Below are positions 61,371-64,000 of a stretch of 64,000 nucleotides of DNA, in pieces. The notes below the pieces were generated by a model. That model was not told the origin of the DNA, ran no database searches, and was given only the letters and a program-made list of their open reading frames with translations. A program made the position numbers and the translations under genes. The stretch covers positions 40,858,001-40,922,000 of the forward strand of contig CM114272.1 of the NCBI GenBank assembly GCA_050084515.1, given 5' to 3'. Within the stretch, counting starts at the first letter, position 1; each line of letters starts with the position of its first letter. Source of the DNA: Blasia pusilla. Lineage: Eukaryota; Marchantiophyta; Marchantiopsida; Blasiales.

Positions 61371-63047
61371 AAAAACCAAGAATGAGTAAAGGAGATGGGA
61401 AACCATAGCCTTACAAAGGCACATACAACCTCTTATACAAAGACCTATAAGGAACGCCCGTGTTGATGTGATCTTAACCTACGTATTTTTTGTGAGTTGC
61501 TTAGTCCTTCACGTGACACCCATAAAATTATTTGAACATTTGTGTGTGAATAAAAAAACCTCTATATTGCCCTATGAAAGGGCAATATAGAGTTGACCAC
61601 TGGTGCATGAAAACTCTAGTGTGCACATACTAAGATGCAAGGGCATCGAAATTTCACGAATGAGATATGAGTTGTAGAAAACGCGAATGATTTTACGGGT
61701 GTTTCAAATGATGAAGGTCGTGACCTAGCAAAATAATACCATACGTCAAACAGGACTTGAGAAGAGCTCAAGCCCCACAAGAGTTGAGCATCGAGGGGAT
61801 TGCAACCTAACTTGGAACTTGACTAAGCATTTTGGGGTTCTCACTGTTTGAGGTAAAGATTTTGACAAACGCATGAGCAGAGATCTAGAAACAACCCCAA
61901 GTTATCATAATGATAGTTGGATTGAGGGCCATAAGGAGGGACCCAAGAGGACTTTTCTAAAGGTAGGGAGGGGGTGGGGATCTCTAGAACTAGGGGAAAG
62001 GGGAAGGGTCTCCAAGGGTGTTTGGAACCTGAACTCCAATCTTGGGGAACCACGGAGTGAACCAATTGCATGGATTGGATCGAGAGTTGGGTTTGGGGTT
62101 AGACACCAAGCCAAGTCCAAATAGGCCAAGTATGCATACCAATCTTGGACCTTCACTCGTAACTTAGATATTGAGTCCCAATTGGAAACTTGTTCGAGGT
62201 CCATTAGGCAGTTAGGACCGCCACATGTACTAGCACCATTTTCAATCCCTAAACTATCAAGGAAGCCTCTCCTAAGTCTTGAAGGACTTTCTTCTATTGA
62301 GGAGTGAGGGGTTTGGACAATATCTAATCTACCTAGATCTCTTGAGGTTGAAGGATATATGGCCCCGAGATCAAGACTCGGGAGACGCAAGGCTGATTGC
62401 CCAAATCGTGGCTAATGTGAGTGTGTTTGGTTATAAATTAGTAAGGAGAGTATGACCTTCTAAAGACAAGCTTCTACGACATATAAGATCGACATTCAAG
62501 GACAGTAGGCTCGAGACAAACAGAATTTGGTGGAGATACCACGAATCGGCTATGAGCCAGTTCCATGGATTAAGATCAAACTAGAGAATTAAAATTGATA
62601 AAATCATGCATTTGCGTTGCATAATTATACCCAATCGACCTCTACCTTTGATTAATTTCAATTAAAAAATGTTAGGATAACGCTAGAAGATTTCTAGATC
62701 ATGCTTTTATTGTGGATACGAAAGTGGCACTATAGGAGGACGTGACATAATACTAGCAATATGTTGCATAAGATTCCACTGCGAAAATGGCCACTAACAT
62801 GGAGATGAAAATATTGGGATTAGAGTCTTGGGATCGGTTGAATTAATAATTACTCTCAATATGGATCGATAATCGAGCATGCTCATTCACATCTATACCA
62901 TGTCCAATCAATGTTGGTTTCTTGGGTAGCTTTGAGCTTACATCAATACAATCACCTTCAACCTCCTCGGATGAATTCGAATTTCTAGATATTTTCACTT
63001 ACGTATTTACCAACTAATTACAGGCTAAAATTAGCATTTATTAGCTT
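61371..63047. other. Intergenic DNA at the right side
   Basis: No gene recognised. Contains a perfect 13-bp hairpin (see 61560-61592). The longest frame (61905-62390 minus, 161 codons) has no motif and is probably chance. Confidence 0.5.
61560..61592. repeat. Perfect 13-bp inverted repeat
   Basis: CTCTATATTGCCC and GGGCAATATAGAG around a 7-base loop. No run of T follows in either direction that would make it look like a terminator; function unknown. Confidence 0.9.
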
Positions 63048-64000
63048 TGTCACTTCTTTTAGGATAAATTGACGAGTCCATAATAGAGCGCCATTAGAGA
63101 ATAGTTGAGGTCAAGGATGACCTATTGAGGTCATGAGTAACGTGAGAGAGCAAGTTTTCCCTTTGTTTCGGCTCATTTGGAGCTATATATAGAAACTTAC
63201 TATTTTAGGTAAGTTATTTTTTAGAGGTATTGTTGATTTTCCACTTTGGAAAGTGGCCTTTGATCCCTACAGCAAGTCAAGAGCCAAAGAGGTCACCTCC
63301 AAGCATAGGTTAATGTGGAGAGAGTTTGGGAGAGGGAAGGGTGTATATCCAAGGAGAGAGAGCTATGGTATTCATTCTCTCTTTGTTGAACCTCTTGGCA
63401 TGAGGCGATGGAGTTATGGTCCTCCTTGCCTTGTGAGTAACCCAAACCTCTTATTAGGAGAGTGGGTTTGATTTGACATAAGAGAGAGATAGATTGGTGT
63501 GCACCATGGAGAGACATTGTTGAGAGTGAACCTTGATTTACAAAGAGAGAATGAGAGAATGAGAGCTCTACAATGAGGGAGCTCGCTACTGTCTTGCTAT
63601 TATGTGCAAGTTAGGGACCGTGTTCCCTATTCATCGGCTCATGGGAGTGCTCGCGGGAGCAAGAGCCGCTCAATTTTGATATTTCTTTGCAATTTTTTTG
63701 TACGAGGGAGTGGTGCGAGGAAGCACTCCCTAGTCTTTGGTAGGAATTAAGTATGGGGGGCAAGGTGCTCCATGGTGCTCTTGGAAGCATCATGATTTTT
63801 TATTTGATGGGTTTGCAAATTTTTTTGGGAGAAATTAGCGTAGAAGCCCTGCCAAACTTTTCGTATGAGAGGAGGCCAGGGATTGCACGATAGTCACCGC
63901 CAATTTTTTATGGAGGTTCAAATAAAGAAACCGATCTAAAGATATCGTGGATCAGGAAGTTGTGCACGTTGTCAAAGAAACGATGCACAAGTTCAATGTT
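63048..64000 (+). repeat. Third LTR copy of the methyltransferase-gypsy family, running off the right edge
   Basis: Begins TGTCACTTCTTTTAGGATA, parallel to TGTCACAACTATTAGGATA of the LTR at 39485 (minus sense). It stays alignable, with many substitutions, through TTTCGGCTCATTTGGAGC, GAACCTCTTGGCATGAGGCG, AGAATGAGAGAATGAGAG, GGCTCATGGGAGTGCTC and GGGAGAAATTAGCG to the end of the window. Orientation is plus, opposite to the 30-39 kb element. It is either a solo LTR or the 5' LTR of another element beyond the window. Confidence 0.82.

Overview
The window is nuclear DNA of a land plant or close streptophyte relative. It holds three intron-rich host genes separated by large amounts of decayed transposable elements. 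Host exons have clean GT-AG introns of about 100 to 1000 bp, and their products match plant-type families. The mixture of Ty3/gypsy, Ty1/copia, Helitron and LINE debris, including a gypsy element that carries a DNA methyltransferase, suggests a non-flowering lineage (lycophyte, fern or similar). I cannot fix the species.

Host genes. (1) 1-2582, minus strand: archaeal-type cofactor-independent phosphoglycerate mutase, five exons, running off the left edge close to its C-terminus. (2) 18948-25833, plus strand: plant Rab3GAP catalytic-subunit-like protein. I could assemble 16 exons into one continuous 786-codon frame, with an unexpected BSD-like domain near the N-terminus. (3) 51295-60328, minus strand: ELL-like RNA polymerase II elongation factor, 12 exons and 1640 codons, with an ELL N-like region, a winged helix, a very long acidic/serine-rich exon and a C-terminal occludin/ELL (OCEL) domain.

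Mobile DNA. 3.8-5.5 kb and 10.9-12.5 kb hold two remnants of a LINE-like class with a C-terminal CCHC knuckle and a restriction-like endonuclease region. 7.9-14.4 kb is a broken Ty3/gypsy element with an inverted duplication of its gag and with the second LINE inserted in its leader. 14.6-16.15 kb is the Rep part of a Helitron. About 26.6-29.0 kb is a copia remnant. 29.3-39.5 kb is the most notable element: a Ty3/gypsy retrotransposon (minus strand) whose pol frame contains a C5 cytosine DNA methyltransferase between protease and reverse transcriptase, and whose integrase is followed by a PHD-finger-like module. A third, diverged LTR of the same family starts at 63048 and runs off the right edge.

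39.5-51 kb is gene-poor. It contains a 2-kb element with 128-bp inverted arms, three copies of a short GGTTGCA-ended repeat family, a minisatellite-like array, and a 120-bp segment found both inside that array and 7 kb away. The rest of the intergenic DNA shows no recognisable coding signal.

Numbering, splice junctions and repeat pairings were worked out by eye. Family assignments rest on recognised motifs, not on a search.
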